Assembly (NCBI GenBank): GCA_933822405.4
Contig: CAKOGP040001980.1
Location: 652,784-716,783, forward strand
Reading direction: 5' to 3'
Length of the DNA stretch: 64,000 bases
Source: Cylindrotheca closterium
Lineage: Eukaryota > Bacillariophyta > Bacillariophyceae > Bacillariales > Bacillariaceae
Part shown: positions 12,501 through 24,671 of the stretch, one piece after another
How the letters are laid out: each line of letters starts with the position of its first letter
Position numbering within the stretch: position 1 is the stretch's first letter
Translations under genes and position numbers: made by a program
The notes under the pieces: generated by a model
Told to the model about the DNA's origin: nothing
Databases searched by the model: none
The model's input: only the letters and a program-made list of their open reading frames with translations

Positions 12501-13320
12501 CACTCAGTTCTAAAGGCGTGTGGATGTTGATTGATTTGTTGTCTCATAAATTTTTGTCTACCATCTACTGTATCTACCTATCTTTTGGAGATCGCCGAGC
12601 ACCGACTCATCCGACTTTTTGAGTCACTTCAAGCGCACAAATCGCGCGAACTTGAAGAACGAGGTCTAAATGATTTGTCTTCTCGTTTCACAGCACCACC
12701 GGCAGCTCAATCCTGCTGTCACTTTCTCCATCAGTCGAACTGGCGACCTCGAGCTCCCCAAGCAAGCCTATCAAGTAGCAGATCCGACTAAAAGCAGTTG
12801 TTTCATGTCTTTCTGCGACACGTGAGCGGAATTCCAGCTTTTTTCGCGAATCAGAACCACGTATTTCTGACACGTAACCCAATCAGAACGGGACCGTGCT
12901 GACGTGCTCAAATGATTCGTCGAGAACAACTGGAGTTAAATAAATAAATAATAGATCGTCTCTCGAATCTATAACAAATTTTCAAGAAAGGATTCCGAAA
13001 TCCTTATTTTCTCGATATACTTATGGATCGCTTACATCAGAGTACCGAGACTGATGTAAGTCAACTTACTTAACGTTGATGAAGTAATGTTGAGGTTTCG
13101 TTAAGTCCAGAAAGGCGTTTGCTCCCGGTAGAAGAAGAGATTCGTCGTTTTGGCGTGTCCCTGTGTGGTACGGGTACGTGTTTTGTTGGCCATCAGCAGC
13201 CAGCCTCCAAACACATCTTCTTGCAACAGTAGTACAACCCAACTTCGAACTTACCAAGACGAAGTAACCTGCAGCTTAATTGCTGCTTCCATCCATGCAT
13301 CTATAGCTACGCACCGCTTT
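12501..13320. other. Intergenic region downstream of a small minus-strand ORF and upstream of the Deg protease
   Basis: No convincing reading frame. Contains a perfect hairpin at 13031-13060 and A/T-rich sequence around 12935-13020. Confidence 0.5.
13031..13060. terminator. Perfect 10-bp stem, 10-nt loop hairpin
   Basis: CTTACATCAG, ten-base loop, CTGATGTAAG. It lies 3' of the small minus-strand ORF (13321-13587), so a role in 3'-end formation is possible, but nothing else in the sequence supports that. Confidence 0.3.
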
Positions 13321-13587
13321 TCACCACACGCACACTAATTCACCACAATTCACTTTTCCTGGAAGACCATTTCTTCCCGATCCATCACGTAAGTTCTCCA
13401 AGCGCTTCCTATCGTATTTCGGCATTTCGAGTTTTGCTGGTCTCGTTTTCGAATGCTGCATGGCCGCTTCAGATGACATATCATCGTTCATCCTATCCAA
13501 ACCGAGTTGCCCTTCTTGATTGTCTTTGATGCTGTCCACTAGAGTGCGTGTCACCATGAATCCGATCGGAAGCCGTTGCTTCAACAT
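13321..13587 (-). CDS. Small hypothetical protein, 88 aa
   Basis: ATG-initiated frame with balanced codon use, divergent from the bZIP gene and sharing a 160-nt gap with it. The product is basic and hydrophilic, starts MLKQRLPIGFMVTRTL, and has no membrane segment or motif I can name. It could also be the first exon of a longer gene. Support is limited to codon composition and position. Confidence 0.35.
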   Translation of the reverse strand: MLKQRLPIGFMVTRTLVDSIKDNQEGQLGLDRMNDDMSSEAAMQHSKTRPAKLEMPKYDRKRLENLRDGSGRNGLPGKVNCGELVCVW

Positions 13588-13747
13588 GTCTTCTTTCCAA
13601 TTTTGAAGTGATGGGTGATGGCCCTTCGCCCGCGTTGTCGAATATGAAAAAAACTTTCAAATCACGTATCTAACGTTCTACAATAACTCTTTCCCTCAGA
13701 CACATCACACTTAAACAAAGCAACCCAAACAAACTCAAGCTACTACC

Positions 13748-15848
13748 ATGACCACATCTGATTGGCATCCTGATGATGATGGTTTGACTGTTGATCCTTG
13801 TTCAGACGAGCCATCCACAGACCTTTTCGTTGGTGAACTTCTCGGCGATGAACTCATTGACATCTACAACGCTGCTGTCGTTGGCGGAGGCGATGATGAC
13901 GATGACATGAACGGTACGTAGGATCTTTCAATTTTTCTTGAGCCTTCCGATTGATACTTTCTTTCGTACTAACACAGTCACTTACATATAACAGAAATCC
14001 CTTCGCTTTTGGCACCAACGCCCGATATCAAGAAAGAGCAAGAAACCACGGGACAGGGAGGCTCATCGCAAGATGATGGTTTCGGCGCGTTTCGATCATC
14101 CAACTCTTTCAATGATCTGACGATTTTGCCTCAACCCCCTGCTGTTCCCCTTGTTGCTGAAACGGCTACAAGTCTTCCTCAATCAATCGCACCACATAGT
14201 GTTGTAAACAACGATGCTACCAAGAAACGAGCCTTGGAAGCAGCTGCTGCTTCACCTGCTCCGAAACGTCGCGCGATTCCATCCAAGAAACCTGCAACAG
14301 GTCCACCAGTACTCAAAGCCAAGGCTAAGGCACCAGCCAGCGCAGTTCCGGTTCAAAAAGCTATCAAACCGAACATCGCGGGCAGACCGCAGAACAAAAA
14401 AGACACACCCAACCCCCTCACACTCGCTAAAACACAGCCTTCGACTATTGCAGCGAAGGCGACACACACCAAGAAACCAACCAACCCTCCAGTTGCCCCT
14501 GCTAGTACTGTTGCTCCACGAGTTCCTGTCACTGCCAAAGAGGCAGAGGCAAAGAAGTCCGAAGATGCCGCCCCTGTGCTTTCCAACCCTCCAACGGAAG
14601 CCGATTTCAAGTGCGTAGCACAAGCTGCTGTTAGCAACTTGATCATGAATGCTGGCCAAACAACGAAGTCCGATCCTGTGAGTGGAGCTGCTGCGAGCAA
14701 GGGCGGCTCCAATGTGGATATAAGCACAGAGCATGTCAAGGCATTAACGGGAAGCAACTGGGTCTCCGTATGTTCTGGTGGAGATTCCAGCTCCAGCCAA
14801 GGAGCGAACAATGGAGACAAGATGAACAATCGAGCAAGACGGCAGAACTTGACTCCAGATGAACGAGCAAGACAAAACCGTGATCGCAATCGTGAGCACG
14901 CCAGAAACACTCGTCTTCGAAAGAAGGCCTATGTGGAGGAACTCAAGAGAACGTTAACGGCGCTCGTTGCACAACGGGATGCTGCAGAGCTTGAGAAACG
15001 ACACACTGTGCAACGCGAAATGGAACAAAGAGAAGTCCGTTTCCGCGTGATTGAAGAATTCCTCAAGCTGAGGGCACGAAATGAGCGTAACTTTGCTCGA
15101 TGGTCTGCAATTCTCGAAGATAGATTCACTTTCACTCTTCCTTTGACAGACTTTAGAAGTATGGTTCACCATGAAAGTAGTCAGACAAACAATGGTTTCG
15201 AACAAGTGTTGAACGGGGTAGCAGAAGCCATGGAAGATTCTAACCATTTGGCTGCTTTCATTCAAAGCCTGTCGAAACATTACGAGAACGATGAGATCGT
15301 ATTCGCCTACAGCTGTGATCGCAAGAATTTCTTGATGGACAACTGTCATGCTGTTTTGGAATGGACCGCATCGACTCATGGGGCTATGAAGCAGGTAAGA
15401 TTTTCGGGGCACTTAACCTCTTGGGAGCTGCGAAAAATTCAATGAGCAACGTTCCCTAACATCATCAATCTCTCTATCGCTACAGGGCACTTCATCGGAG
15501 CTCACTGTCAAGGGCAGCGCCAAGGCACACTTCAGTCCGGCTTCCAACAAACTAATATCTGTATCTTTGGCCTATGACACGGGGATCGTCATGTCGCAGG
15601 TGAATCAAATCAAGGAAGGCAGTCCGGATGAAGTCGCGGCACAAGTTGCGGCAAGTGAGGCTGACGCGATTTTGGACTCGCTGCAAATGCCTGACATGCC
15701 CGGCTCCGTACCGTCCAACGTGACAGTCCTTCCATCTACTGGATCCGGACCTGGACCTGCCTCCATCACCGACGCAGAGAAAGAAGACTCGTCAGATGAA
15801 AGCAATGAAGAGATTCTTGATGGCCGTCGTCAAAAGATCACGAGTTGA
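13748..15848 (+). CDS. bZIP transcription factor
   Basis: DNA-binding regulator. Exons 13748-13913, 13995-15394 and 15486-15848 join in phase to 642 aa. An acidic, disordered N-terminal part (~300 residues, rich in A/P/K) precedes the basic region, which has the NxxxAR-x-x-R core (NREHARNTRLRKK) near residue 350, and a leucine-zipper helix (VEELKRTLTALVAQRDAAEL). The ~200 residues after the zipper form a globular domain (DEIVFAYSCDR ... AHFSPASNKLISVSLAYDTG) also found in other diatom bZIP proteins as far as I recall. The LOV core GxNCRFLQ is absent, so it is not an aureochrome. The C terminus is acidic. Confidence 0.88.
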
Positions 15849-16304
15849 TTTTGATTGGTTTTGTGACCTTAAATTTGTCCTCATGGTGTTCATGGACAAG
15901 GTTCTTGTGGAACTTGTCATAGTGGATTCCCAAAAGATTTGTATATTGACCATACATTTGAAACGATTTGAGCTAAATAATCTGTAGCAGCTACGCTGCA
16001 GGTGAAAAAATTACTTGCTACATGCAAGTGATTGTTATAAAAATAAATATGATTGCATAATTACGTACTGCAGCTCTATTAATAGCAAAGGAACATACAA
16101 TCGATTCTCTGCTTCTGAGGGGTGAAGGGAAGTGCATCCTGCGTTCGAAATGATTCTGCGATATTCAAGCACGACCGAATGGTATCATTCTCCATTCATT
16201 CATGTATCAAAACCTTGTCTAACATGATGAGAAGAAATCAACTAAGAACTACAATATGTAATATGACACATCTGAAGTAAAACAAAATCTGTACTAGTTC
16301 TACC
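15849..16304. other. Intergenic between convergent genes
   Basis: A/T-rich 3' flanks of the bZIP and PP1-inhibitor genes; nothing else seen. Confidence 0.6.
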
Positions 16305-16831
16305 TTAGGCATGGAACCGTTGATAATCTGGAAGCTTCTTCTTGCCACCCTTCTTCTTGCGTGCAATTTTCTTTTGTCCGTTGCTCGGTCCTCCTGAACT
16401 GGAGCTTCCGTCTGATTCTGTGGATGATTCTCCAAACTCACTGTATTGTGATATTCACGGGTCAAGTTGAAAGAGAATGCAGTGTTGGTGAGTATAAAGA
16501 ACAAATCACAACCGTATTCATACATCAAAGAGACAACTAACCGTTGCTTGTGCCAAATACAGCAACGCTTTGATGACTTCTTTCCCATCCCTTCATTATC
16601 GATGACACTTTCGTTCCATGATACATTAGTCCTTGGTCGTAGTGTGAGCTCTAATACTTCATTGTTGTCGTTCTGGGCAGGAGCATCTGTGACCGTCATC
16701 GTAACAGTAGCGCTGCCTGTGTTTTCAGCGGTTCCAGAACTGCTCGGAACAGCGGCTGCAGCTACAGGGTGAGTGGAGGAAATGGTAGTAGCAGCTGGTG
16801 GTGGTGGTGCAGATGCCTCTTGACTGTTCAT
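16305..16831 (-). CDS. Protein phosphatase 1 inhibitor-3 homologue (PPP1R11/YPI1 family)
   Basis: Heat-stable regulator of PP1. Exons 16831-16542 and 16440-16305; the intron (GTTAGT...ACAG) joins IWHKQ to REFGESS, which is the conserved core of the family. The protein is 141 aa, usual for the family. Family motifs: [28 protein letters not shown], in which VSW is the RVxF-type PP1-docking site, followed by the Cys-Cys/His segment and a basic GKKK tail. The N terminus is Ala/Pro/Ser-rich. The reading frame is open further 5' but the first ATG is at 16831. Confidence 0.9.
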
Positions 16832-17241
16832 AATGCTTGCGTCTTTTATAAACTTTCCTTGTTTGCTTGCTTTTGCTGACACTAGCTAGTAGTACATCAC
16901 GATCGATTGCTTCGATGGCTCAGTCGTACGGACGTTCTCGTCTAGTAGCTGCTCATCTTTACCATTTCAAATTCTGCCGTATGCAGTACAGTAGGAACCG
17001 TGCACGTACGGTATAGTACTTTATTTACGACAACATTTTCGTCTGTCTTCAGTGACTCGACAGACAGACAGTCCAGTCCACCAGTCCGAATCCAGGCCAT
17101 GTTTGTCTTGCGGGACTGACTCGGACCACAACTTCAACTATATCCAAACCAACTAGTTACAGTATCATCTATTCCTTTCATTGTGCTAGCATCATATTGT
17201 ATTATAACTGTCTATTTTATTTTAGCTAGCAACAAATTGTC
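16832..17241. other. Intergenic between two minus-strand genes
   Basis: 5' flank of the PP1 inhibitor and 3' flank of the TPR/J-domain gene; no reading frame of note. Confidence 0.5.
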
Positions 17242-20200
17242 CTACCATCGACTGGAACCTCCAAACTGAAGCTCGACATCGTACTGTCTTCGCTTTTCTG
17301 GGTCCCTTAGAACCTCGTGCGCTTCATTCATTCGTCGGAATATGTCAGCAGCATCGGCATTTTGATTCTTGTCGGGGTGGTACGTCAGTGCCATCTTTCT
17401 AAAGGCCTTCTTGATCTGAGCCGCAGTGGCATTGCGACTAAGCCCTAGTACACTGTAGTGATCCAAGTTGTTGGCAATATCGGCAGGACGTTGGTGTTGA
17501 CTTCCGTTGGAACTGCTCGAAGATTTATTATTCTTGCTGTAAGAATGTCTGTTCGAGTCTTTGTCCTGGGAGGAGGTCTTTGAGCGAGGTTTACTATGAG
17601 ATCTTTTGGGTCCTCGGTTTGAAAACGAGTCCCAACGTCGAGAGTCGTTTTTCTGATTGTAGAAAGCTTCACGACGTCGTTGCGCGTCCCCTTTCTTGGC
17701 ATTGCTATTGAATGGGTTCTGTTGACTCTTCTTCCAATTCGCTTCAGCAGCTCGAGCGGAAGCTTGGGCTCGAATGGCGTCGGATAACTCACGTTTTGCG
17801 GTCGCAAGATCATCATCTGAAGCATCACTTGGGCCGTCGAAAATGCAAGGACTCTTAGATTGGAACAACGATCCACGCCTTGCTTGATTGACCAGATCAA
17901 TCCATCGTCTATATTCTGCGACGGACTCTTCATGGCGACTCATTTTCACGAAGCAACGTGCTCTTCGTAGCATAGCTTTCATGTACGACGGATGGATCCT
18001 CAAGGCTGTAGTACATTCGGCGGCAGCCTCGTGATATCTGTCGAGCATCATAAAAGAGGCAGCCCGATTGCAATGAAGAACTGCATGAAGTCGACCTCCA
18101 GCATTCTTCCCACCTGAATGATCGGGTGCTCCATCGGAGTCAATATTGAGGCAGAACTCATATTGGGTTGCCGCCTTTTCATAAGCACCCTGTTGAAATA
18201 GTTTGTCCCCCTTATTTCGTTCAGATTTTGTGCGACTAAGCTTTTGCTGTTCCTTTGGCACCCATTCAAATTGGTTCCGTAGATCGGCTGCACCATAAGC
18301 TTCAGATCGACTGGTAATGTGAGATTCCAATGCTGCGAGTACTGCTTCTGCAACTTGGTATCTCTCCTCCAATCGCATTGATCTTGCGTAGTATGGGATT
18401 ATAGAATATGGCAGACGCAAGACAGCTTCGGCAGCCGCCTTTGCACCGAGTTTGATCGATGCTCCTCGCGTGTCATTCTCGTCAGTACCCTTGAAGCTAT
18501 CATCACTGAGGAATTTGGCTGTGGCAACTCCGACAAAGGGATTTTTGGTTGCCAAGTCTTCAACAAAGCATCCATCTAGTTTGGTCCTAGACGCAGCCAA
18601 ACGTCCGCAATGGCTTTCAACTTCTCTCCACCGCTTGAGGTCTGCTAGTAGCGACACCTTTTGCTCGTGTAAGTCGTCGCACCCGCTAGCCAGCGACAAG
18701 GCAAAGTTGACATGAACAAGAACGTCCTCTTTTTCTTTTTCCCGATCAGCAGCTCGAAGTGTTTGGTTCTTCTTGTTTATGAAAATCATGATCTTTGCCA
18801 TCGCTTCTCGAAACTTCCCAATATCCATAATTCCGTTGGAAAGCTTACTGTGAATGGAAAACAAAGTATTCTTGTTCGATTCATTGTCCAGGCTACCGGT
18901 GCAATACTTTTGCAGTTCTGAAATGTTTTTGTTGGCCCGATTGAACAAATCGTCCGCTGTATCAACCTCTCCCAACTGAACGTATGCCCCGGCCGTCCTA
19001 CAAAGTAGTTTTGCTTCAAAAGCAAATTTGAGATCCTCAGCAAATGTAGCTTCTTCGATAGGAGGTGTGTGCTCTAAGGCTTCTTTGCAGTCTTCGACCG
19101 CGGCTTGGTATGCGCCACAGTTAACCAAGCAAGCTGCACGATTCGAAAGTAGGACCGCCAATTTGTGCTTGTTTGGCAATTCACTGCAATATGTTCTGTA
19201 CTGCAAAATTGCCTGGCTGTAGTTTTGGACTGCTGCAGGGAAATCTTTGTTTTCAAAGTGAGTCTTGGCTACTTCCCGTAGTGCTTCGATTGTGGCTTCC
19301 CTCATCTTCCAGATTGTTTCAGAATGATTCGACTCGTGTGCGCTGTAGGAGCGCGCAAAGTTGTCTTGCTTTGTATGTTGTGAAGCAGAAGCCATGGTGT
19401 CCGATTGGAAATATGCAGATTGGCTTCGTTTTGCTTTTGGAGACAATCTCTTGTTCAACCTTGACTTTGCCTTTGGCGATTTGTCACCAACACCGAGACT
19501 GAAGTGAATTGGGGACTGCTGTTGAAGAGGCTCGGACTTTGGCACATTCAGTGGAGCTGGGGTTTGTTTCACATCCCGTTTCTTCATTCGAGGTTTGCTG
19601 GCAGTGGCTTTGTCTCCTACCCCAATGTTGAATTGGATGTTATTCACCTTTGGTTGAGCAGGTGTGCCGCAATCCATTGGCTGAGGAGGGGTGAAGTTCG
19701 TTGGTGACGCCTGTGCGAAATTATCAACACCCATCGATGATGCAGGGTCGAAAGATGTTGGTTTCACATTGTTGTCACTTCGTCTCACGTTTCCTGTCTT
19801 GCCACGAAGACCACGTTTCGACTTGACTTTCTTCAGTCGAGCTCGGAGTGGCTTATTCAAGTCGACGCTGAATTTGACGCCGGTAGTTGTTTGACCAGGC
19901 ACTGCTGAATTGTCTGCTCCAAAGCTTGAAGATGCAAAAGGCGCAGGTGGATCCTGAGCTGCCGTTTGTGTGCCGCTATTTGCGAAGGATGGCGAACTAG
20001 CGTCCATGTAAGGCTGTGGACTTGGGCGAGTATTGCGCCACCCACGTGGGACAGAGTCAGCAAACACTTGATGTGGAGCTTGGAATTCAGGAACTGGTGA
20101 TGTAAACGGCATAGCATTAATATTCTGCTGTCCCATGGGAGGTGTTGGCTCTGATTTCATTTCAGCGGCACTACTCCTTGCGTCAGAAGTTGTCGCGTTT

Positions 20201-21342
20201 CGGACCGGGGAACGGGAACGAGACCTTTCTTGGGGCAGAGTTCCATCAGTTGTTGACATGGGTTGAGCCCAGTTGGGCGATGGTGCCTGTGTTGGCAGGG
20301 GACTATCCTCGAGTGGTGAGAACGGATATGACGTATCTGGACAATCAGTACCTGTAAATGCGCCGACTGGGGTTTTTGGTTCCACTCGTGTCCTTGGAGA
20401 TTGGCCAGCAGTTGCTCTAGCTTTTCCTGGCGACTCATCGAAACTAAACTTATTATCCTTCACAGACATATTCTGGAAGGACCTGTCCAAAGCAGGTTCC
20501 TTCACAGACATATTCTGGAAGGAACTGTTCAAAGCAGGCTCCTTGACGGACATATACTGAAAAGAACGGTGCAGACCATCTGTGTCAGTATTGGTTCCAT
20601 TGACGGAAAGATTTCCAAAGGATTGGTCCATTGCATTCACTGCAGTAGTCCTTGCAAAGTTCGGTGAACCTTGTTGAAGATTAGCGAAACTGGAATCGCA
20701 ATCATAGTAAACAGATGGCGAGGATTCTCCGTAAGCGCGAAATTGGGATACGTTTGGGACAGGAGATTTGGATCGCCCTGTCGTCACGTGTACTGGGCTG
20801 ACATTTGGCTCTCGATAGGCTTCATCCGCAGTTGTTCTACTCCTACTTCGGTGTCGTGTTGGTATATTGGATGCTGCTTGAGGTCCCGGCGATCGCGGTG
20901 GTGATCTGCCTCGTCGCTTTGGTGATTTTGACTTCTGATTGACAAAGGTTTTCAAAGGAGCTTTCTGTGATACTCTGGTTCTTCGTTTGGATGTCGATCG
21001 ATCTCTGGATTTCGAACTGTCCCGTTCCCCTGAACTTGAGCTCCAGCTTTCCGACCAGGTTGGCGCACACTCTGGTGCTTGTTTTGCTGGCGAGTTGACA
21101 GATTCAAACGTAAACGACTTTTCTTTCGAGTCAATATTTAGGTTCCGGTTACAGTTTTCATCATTGACTTTGTGTAGTTTTAACGTATTCCTGGCCATAT
21201 CTTCATAATCGTTCCTACCCAAACCTAATATGAGGGTCTTCTCGAGTGCATCTGCGACTCGGCCAACCATGTAAAGGTAAGACCTATTCTCTAGTTGGGC
21301 TTGTTGGATAATTGCTGGAATGTCCACCTTGGATTCCGCCAT
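17242..21342 (-). CDS. TPR-repeat protein with C-terminal J domain (DNAJC7-like cochaperone), 1366 aa
   Basis: Hsp70/Hsp90 cochaperone type. Single exon. Residues 1-690 are mostly disordered, with Arg/Ser-rich stretches and three ~16-residue repeats of [12 protein letters not shown] type (DNA 20455-20570, ~48-bp period). Residues ~695-1200 carry several tetratricopeptide repeats (for example [37 protein letters not shown]). The J domain is at ~1285-1350 with intact HPD (LTYHPDKNQ). Animal DNAJC7 is ~490 aa, so the long N-terminal extension is the unusual part. An unusual SR-like region (~110-200) suggests nuclear contacts; this is inference. Confidence 0.92.
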   Translation of the reverse strand: MAESKVDIPAIIQQAQLENRSYLYMVGRVADALEKTLILGLGRNDYEDMARNTLKLHKVNDENCNRNLNIDSKEKSFTFESVNSPAKQAPECAPTWSESWSSSSGERDSSKSRDRSTSKRRTRVSQKAPLKTFVNQKSKSPKRRGRSPPRSPGPQAASNIPTRHRSRSRTTADEAYREPNVSPVHVTTGRSKSPVPNVSQFRAYGESSPSVYYDCDSSFANLQQGSPNFARTTAVNAMDQSFGNLSVNGTNTDTDGLHRSFQYMSVKEPALNSSFQNMSVKEPALDRSFQNMSVKDNKFSFDESPGKARATAGQSPRTRVEPKTPVGAFTGTDCPDTSYPFSPLEDSPLPTQAPSPNWAQPMSTTDGTLPQERSRSRSPVRNATTSDARSSAAEMKSEPTPPMGQQNINAMPFTSPVPEFQAPHQVFADSVPRGWRNTRPSPQPYMDASSPSFANSGTQTAAQDPPAPFASSSFGADNSAVPGQTTTGVKFSVDLNKPLRARLKKVKSKRGLRGKTGNVRRSDNNVKPTSFDPASSMGVDNFAQASPTNFTPPQPMDCGTPAQPKVNNIQFNIGVGDKATASKPRMKKRDVKQTPAPLNVPKSEPLQQQSPIHFSLGVGDKSPKAKSRLNKRLSPKAKRSQSAYFQSDTMASASQHTKQDNFARSYSAHESNHSETIWKMREATIEALREVAKTHFENKDFPAAVQNYSQAILQYRTYCSELPNKHKLAVLLSNRAACLVNCGAYQAAVEDCKEALEHTPPIEEATFAEDLKFAFEAKLLCRTAGAYVQLGEVDTADDLFNRANKNISELQKYCTGSLDNESNKNTLFSIHSKLSNGIMDIGKFREAMAKIMIFINKKNQTLRAADREKEKEDVLVHVNFALSLASGCDDLHEQKVSLLADLKRWREVESHCGRLAASRTKLDGCFVEDLATKNPFVGVATAKFLSDDSFKGTDENDTRGASIKLGAKAAAEAVLRLPYSIIPYYARSMRLEERYQVAEAVLAALESHITSRSEAYGAADLRNQFEWVPKEQQKLSRTKSERNKGDKLFQQGAYEKAATQYEFCLNIDSDGAPDHSGGKNAGGRLHAVLHCNRAASFMMLDRYHEAAAECTTALRIHPSYMKAMLRRARCFVKMSRHEESVAEYRRWIDLVNQARRGSLFQSKSPCIFDGPSDASDDDLATAKRELSDAIRAQASARAAEANWKKSQQNPFNSNAKKGDAQRRREAFYNQKNDSRRWDSFSNRGPKRSHSKPRSKTSSQDKDSNRHSYSKNNKSSSSSNGSQHQRPADIANNLDHYSVLGLSRNATAAQIKKAFRKMALTYHPDKNQNADAADIFRRMNEAHEVLRDPEKRRQYDVELQFGGSSRW

Positions 21343-21930
21343 CTTTCCTTCTCTACCTACTTTGACAACAACAAATCAAGCTGCATATACCCACGCAATA
21401 GATCCAATTGTCGACTAGGTGTTGTTGTTGTTGTTGTTTTCGTCGTCGTCGTGGATACACACCACAACTTTCGATGGATGGTGTGATAGAAAATAAGATT
21501 GGACGCAAGGCACGGTTGAAAATCTCAAGTTCCGTCCGGCTTTTCAACGGCATAAAGTATGTACGTTTTCATCGCGTTGAATTTTGAATAGGTTCCGTTA
21601 TTCTGGCTAAAAACATATATTTAGCTTACAATTTTGAAACGTGCCTGTATGGCAGACAGACGCCATCATGGATTGGCCGGTTTTGGGAGTCCAAAACGAT
21701 ACTGTAGAAGCCGTTGTGACGATAGTTGTGAAGCATCTAATTTACATCGGGTAATACCAGTTCAAGAGAATAGTATTATATTTACTAAATAACAAATTAG
21801 TTACTATGCAAACATGTACAGTGCTAAAAGTTTCCCCAAGATGATATCGTATCGTACCCATGAGCACCTAAACTCCAAATGCGATCCAACAACAATCCAA
21901 TTCAATGCAATTCAATTGGATCCAATTTGT
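21343..21930. other. Intergenic between two minus-strand genes
   Basis: Contains a (GTT)n/(GTC)n trinucleotide run at 21420-21450 and A/T-rich DNA; no gene seen. Confidence 0.6.
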
Positions 21931-23019
21931 CTAGAGCAATTCCTTTCTTCCCAATCTTGCAGGTTCTTCAGTTGTTACAGCCAAATTTCTGGTCTCGGCC
22001 AAGAGCATATTGGAGAGATAGGCCAAAACACCTTCCGTGGTATATCCAAGGGATTCCTTGACTTGAACGAGAGCATCTGCTTCCTTTTCAAACGCAAAGA
22101 GTTTTTGTTCGGCTTCTAGTCTAGCTTCTGTCAACAAGACTTCCGCCTCATTCCGGGCAGTATCCAAGATTCGTCTTGCCTGTTCTTTGGCTCGAAGCAA
22201 CTCGGTATTGGCCTTGGTAGTTTCTTGTCGGCGCTGGGCAATGGCCACGGCAATTTCTTCCTCCGAAGACTGCTTCTCGGCCACCGCATCATTATAAGCC
22301 TTTGGCAAGCCTACATATCGCAGCTGCAAGGAAACGGCAACGGCATTGACACCCTCTTCGTTGCGTTCCTCGTCACCTTCCAGTTTCAATTTGAGATTGT
22401 CCAACATCTTGTCTTGAATGATTCCTCGTTTGGATTGGAACTCGGTCACTTGAAATTCCGCACAGGAATGGTGGACCGCGCTCAGACCTGCTTGTTCTAC
22501 AATGTCGGCCCACTTGTGGAAATCTCGGTACTTCTCAATGGCGGGCACCAAGTTGAGTTCTGTCATTTGGTATTGAAAGGTCACACTAAAGGTAACGAGC
22601 AATCCATCATTCGAGACGCAGATGCGATCGTCCAGAGCCACAGTGATAAAGGTGGATGGGAACTTGACGAATTCGTATCCAGGAGGTCCCAAAAAGAGAC
22701 CACCAGACTTGGCGGCGTCATCGAGTTCCTTGGCGTGAATGTTGTATTGCAACCCAAATTCGGTGGACTCGACTTTTTTCAAGGAACTGGCAATCAAACC
22801 AATGGCGACACAGACGACCACAAAGGCACTGACGCCATAGGCAATCTTCCTAATTCGCTGTTCTTGCGGGGTACGTTCATTGTTGGAACTCCCCATTCTT
22901 GGACTAAAGGATTGCTTTGATTTCTCGGGAACGGCAACTGGTTGGACTTCGAGTTGATTGGGAGCTTGATTGGGAGCAACGTAGGAGGGAGAGACGTAAG
23001 TAGCAGTGGCTTCGGGCAT
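21931..23019 (-). CDS. SPFH/prohibitin-domain membrane protein
   Basis: Membrane-scaffold type protein. Single exon, 362 aa. A disordered N-terminal ~55 residues is followed by one transmembrane helix (YGVSAFVVVCVAIGLIASSL), an SPFH domain (VESTEFGLQYNI ... GPPGYEFVKFPST ... VTFSVTFQYQM ... LQLRYVGLP) and a long Ala/Glu-rich coiled coil (QRRQETTKANTELLRAKEQARRILDTARNEAE), as in prohibitin, stomatin and HflK/C. Divergent from a second SPFH gene 411 nt away. The exact subfamily and membrane are unknown. Confidence 0.88.
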   Translation of the reverse strand: MPEATATYVSPSYVAPNQAPNQLEVQPVAVPEKSKQSFSPRMGSSNNERTPQEQRIRKIAYGVSAFVVVCVAIGLIASSLKKVESTEFGLQYNIHAKELDDAAKSGGLFLGPPGYEFVKFPSTFITVALDDRICVSNDGLLVTFSVTFQYQMTELNLVPAIEKYRDFHKWADIVEQAGLSAVHHSCAEFQVTEFQSKRGIIQDKMLDNLKLKLEGDEERNEEGVNAVAVSLQLRYVGLPKAYNDAVAEKQSSEEEIAVAIAQRRQETTKANTELLRAKEQARRILDTARNEAEVLLTEARLEAEQKLFAFEKEADALVQVKESLGYTTEGVLAYLSNMLLAETRNLAVTTEEPARLGRKELL

Positions 23020-23429
23020 CCGCTCGTTTTATGACTATGTAATGCTTCTTTTTGGATTGCTAGCGTTGGCGGCTGTCAATCAAATCTTGCAATCTACAGT
23101 ACAGTATCGAAAGGTGATCAACAAGGTTCATTGATTGTGGTGGGTGGGATCGAAGAAGGTTCCGATTTGATATCAGAAGCGTGCGGGATTTGAAAATGTA
23201 CTGAAACCCGCGTAGAAATCAATAAGTAGAAGTGACACTTGAGAACTCGAAAAAGATTTTGGAGCCCTCATCATAAACGACACACGAACAAAACTCTTTT
23301 GTTGTTGCCATCGCAATACTGTAGCATCTACCGATATTACACTCATATCTTTTGTCTCGTCCACAAGATTCATTCATATATATTGAACTACACACAACTA
23401 CACCAGCTCTCAAACACTATTGAACAAGA
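23020..23429. promoter_or_regulatory. Shared promoter region of two head-to-head SPFH genes
   Basis: The 410-nt gap must hold both 5' flanks. No named element recognised. Confidence 0.4.
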
Positions 23430-24498
23430 ATGCCAGACAATAAGAACAAACTCATTGCTGTCGGCTGCGTCTGTGCCTGTCTGTTATTGGTGATTCTATT
23501 GCCACTCTCTTTTAGCTATGTGGAATACTACGAATACGGACTGGTCCAACGCAAGTCAACGGGTGCGGTCGATACTGAAGAAGTCTACACAAGTGGCCGT
23601 TACGTTATCGGGCCTGACAAGCACTTTATCAAGTACCAGTGAGTCATCGATGAATGAATCCATTTTTTTCTTCTTTACAATGTACAAGGAGTCTAACCAT
23701 TGCTTTGCCCGTCTCTTCACCACTTGCTCATCTTCTCTTCTCTTCTACATCAATAGAGCCGATGCACATTTGGAATCCTTGGACAGCTTGGGCGTCTTTT
23801 CCAAGTCCACCTCCAATGAATCCATTGGTTTGGAATTCCGTCTCGATGTGGACTTTACCTACTTTTTGATTGAAGACGAAATTGGGGATGTTCACCGAGA
23901 ACAGGCCAGCAAGTACCCCAGTGTCATTTCCTCAAGAGCCCAAGAGGCCATTAAAAACTCGGCCGCGGACGGGGTCACCTTTACCGAATTCTTTCGAGAA
24001 CGCAAAACGGTGGAAGCCCTGTTTCGTCGAGCCATTCAAGAACGATGGGACTCTCCTCCCAATCTCCATGCCAGACTGGATCAATTCCATTTGGGTCGCA
24101 TCCGAATTCCGGAATCAGTAGCCACCAAGCAATTGGAAGCTCGGGTCCAAAACGAACGCAACGATCGAGAACAATTCTTTCAACGGGCTCAAGTCGAACG
24201 GGCCTTGACCGAAGTGGAAGTCAATCAAATCAATCTAGAAGCAGTCAAGGAACTCCGAACCGCCGAGGCTCAAGCCAGCCTTATTAGACAAAAGGCTATT
24301 TCGGAATCTCAGCTCATTCGAGAACAAGCTGGGATCAATGGAACCAAGCGATTGTTGGAGGCGGTGGGCATTACGACCCAAGAGCATAAAACTGCGTATA
24401 CTTACATCAAGAGTCTTCGGGATCGCAGCAGCATGGACTTGTCGGTTAGTTACTTGGCGCCAGATAGTGTCTTGCGAACGGCACCACTAGCAGCGTAA
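23430..24498 (+). CDS. SPFH/prohibitin-domain membrane protein (second of a divergent pair)
   Basis: Exons 23430-23638 and 23757-24498 (GTGAGT...ATAG intron) give 316 aa. A short N terminus and one transmembrane helix (VGCVCACLLLVILLPLSF) precede an SPFH domain that begins VEYYEYGLVQRKSTG, parallel to VESTEFGLQYNI in its neighbour, and ends in a coiled coil (EVNQINLEAVKELRTAEAQASLIRQKAI). The two products share layout more than sequence, so they may be partners in one ring-like complex, as prohibitins 1/2 or HflK/HflC are; this is inference from pairing and family behaviour. Confidence 0.88.
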
Positions 24499-24671
24499 AA
24501 AAGAGAGGACAAAAGAGGGGAAGGAAGAATGAATGATGCGTCTAGAGCCTGTTTGAATGCTGCATGAGTATCCATTGCTTTTTGATAATATATATGTAGA
24601 TCTATATAATTACCAATCATCCAAATGAATATAAACTCCGTGAAGTAGTGGCACTGACGCCATCTTCACGA

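Noticed and set aside
13748..15848. Aureochrome blue-light receptor
   Set aside because: bZIP is clear but no LOV signature (GxNCRFLQ) is present in any frame of the gene.
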